Assembly: GCF_003259845.1 (NCBI RefSeq)
Contig: NZ_QLMJ01000006.1
Location: forward strand, 1 to 64,000
Length of the DNA stretch: 64,000 nt
Reading direction: 5' to 3'
From: Actinoplanes lutulentus
GTDB taxonomy: Bacteria; Actinomycetota; Actinomycetes; Mycobacteriales; Micromonosporaceae
Shown: positions 63,202 through 64,000 of the stretch, in pieces
Layout of the letters: the number at the start of each line of letters is the position of its first letter
Position numbering within the stretch: the first letter of the stretch is position 1
Program-made: the position numbers and the translations under genes
The notes under the pieces: model-generated
What the model was told of the DNA's origin: nothing
Seen by the model: only the letters and a program-made list of their open reading frames with translations
Databases searched by the model: none

Positions 63202-64000
63202 GTGAGCTGGGGTAACAGGGCTGCCCAGGCCTCTTCGGCCGCGCCTGCGATGGGGCCCTCGTCGTCGCCGAGGGTGGCGGGCAGGACCGGTGGTGGGGAC
63301 GCTCGGTGGATCAGCATGAGGCCGTCCCGGTAAGCCGTGTTGATCGCGTCCGGCACGGCGGCCAGCAGGTCCACGCCCAGGCCGCCCAGCGTGACCAGGT
63401 CTACGTCGAGGCCGTTCACCAGGCCCGCCATGCCCCGGCCGAGGGCTGCGCCGACCTCCTGGACCGCGGTCAGCTCGGCCGACTGCGGTTCCGCGCGTGC
63501 CGTCGCGATCACTCGGCGGGCGTAGGTGACCGGGTCCCGGGGTGGGGGTTCGGACAGGAGGCGGGCCAGGGCGGTGCCGTCGACGGCCGTGCCCCAGCAG
63601 CCGGGGGCGCCGCAGGGGCAGCGGACCGACGGGTCGCCGAAGGGCATGTGGCCGAACTCGCCGGCCGCTCCCAGGGCGCCGATCGTCGGGCGGCCGCCTT
63701 CCACCACCGCGCCGCCCAGGCCGGCTTCGATGCGCAGGTGCAGGGCTACGGCGGCGCCGACCGCAGCGCCCCGGCGGGATTCGGCGGTGGCGGCCAGGGT
63801 GGCGTCGTTGCCGGCCACGAAGACGTCGGCCGCGGGCCAGAGGGCGGTCAGGTCGACGTCGTGCCAGCCCGCTGTCGAAGCGTCCAGGCGCAGGGACCGG
63901 GAGACGGTGCCCGGCACGGAGACGCCGACTGCTCGGGGGCGGTCGCCGAACCCGGAGATGACCTCGGCGATCGCGGCCGTGACGGTCGCGCGGACCTCGT
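63198..64000 (-). CDS. ROK-family protein (5' end cut by window edge)
   Basis: The visible part runs to the edge in frame and has the ROK zinc signature GHMPFGDPSVRCPCGAPGCWG and the DVFVAGNDATLAA segment of the sugar-binding site. ROK proteins are sugar kinases or sugar-responsive repressors; the N-terminal portion, where a helix-turn-helix would show which, lies outside. The stop codon overlaps the PQQ gene by four bases on the opposite strand. Confidence 0.85.
   Translation of the reverse strand, partial: EVRATVTAAIAEVISGFGDRPRAVGVSVPGTVSRSLRLDASTAGWHDVDLTALWPAADVFVAGNDATLAATAESRRGAAVGAAVALHLRIEAGLGGAVVEGGRPTIGALGAAGEFGHMPFGDPSVRCPCGAPGCWGTAVDGTALARLLSEPPPRDPVTYARRVIATARAEPQSAELTAVQEVGAALGRGMAGLVNGLDVDLVTLGGLGVDLLAAVPDAINTAYRDGLMLIHRASPPPVLPATLGDDEGPIAGAAEEAWAALLPQLT

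Overview
The window is high-GC actinobacterial chromosome: GC-rich third codon positions, many GTG starts, Lsr2, CarD, ClpC, DisA and many promoters placed so that transcripts would be leaderless. Gene content and order fit Micromonosporaceae, and a four-gene lipid cluster near 51.3-55.1 kb matches what I remember of the alkyl-dihydrogeranyl-methoxyhydroquinone (agq) locus of Actinoplanes. Actinoplanes is therefore my best guess, as an inference. No rRNA or tRNA gene was recognised.

Layout: the left edge holds the tail of an IS110-type transposase, then ppa facing away from a plus-strand housekeeping run (PBP4-type dacB, a zincin-like metalloprotease, tilS, hpt, ftsH, folE). The folate genes folP-folB-folK resume only at 24.6 kb. 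The roughly 15 kb between folE and folP hold two accessory modules. Module A (9.5-15.2 kb) has an FtsK/EccC-like ATPase, a membrane protein and a small helical protein on the minus strand, diverging from a YbaB-like protein, a WXG100-like protein, a WXG100-like protein with a toxin-like C-terminal domain, and a small putative immunity protein. Module B (15.2-24.35 kb) is a compact minus-strand operon resembling a Gram-positive type IV secretion core (VirB2-like, PrgI/VirB3-like, VirB4-like, TrbL/VirB6-like, VirB8-like, lysozyme-M23) with no relaxase, coupling protein or integrase. Parts of it look AT-richer than the surroundings. This island is the most novel part of the window.

From 24.6 to 31 kb lie folP-folB-folK-DUF3180 and several membrane or low-complexity proteins. 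From 31 to 39.4 kb come a stand-alone NuoD paralogue translationally coupled to an NDUFAF7/MidA-like methyltransferase, then a cofactor block: a DUF2520 dehydrogenase, panC, a septum-formation-type lipoprotein, nadB, nadC and coaX. lysS, lsr2 and clpC follow (39.5-44.3 kb). Next are mutY and an ACT protein sharing one symmetric promoter, then def, a secreted protein, a 2'-5' RNA ligase-like protein, and disA-radA-lpqE. The agq-like cluster sits at 51.3-55.1 kb. carD-ispD-ispF (56.7-58.65 kb) joins stress transcription to isoprenoid synthesis, and ispD has an unusual N-terminal tandem repeat. After a 1 kb intergenic region of structured tandem repeats come an F420-type oxidoreductase, a TPR protein, an uncharacterised conserved protein, a PQQ-propeller protein and a ROK protein cut by the right edge.

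Limits: functions rest on motifs and family memory; no similarity search, structure prediction or expression data was available. Start codons were chosen from Shine-Dalgarno-like sequences, gene overlaps and -10-like hexamers.
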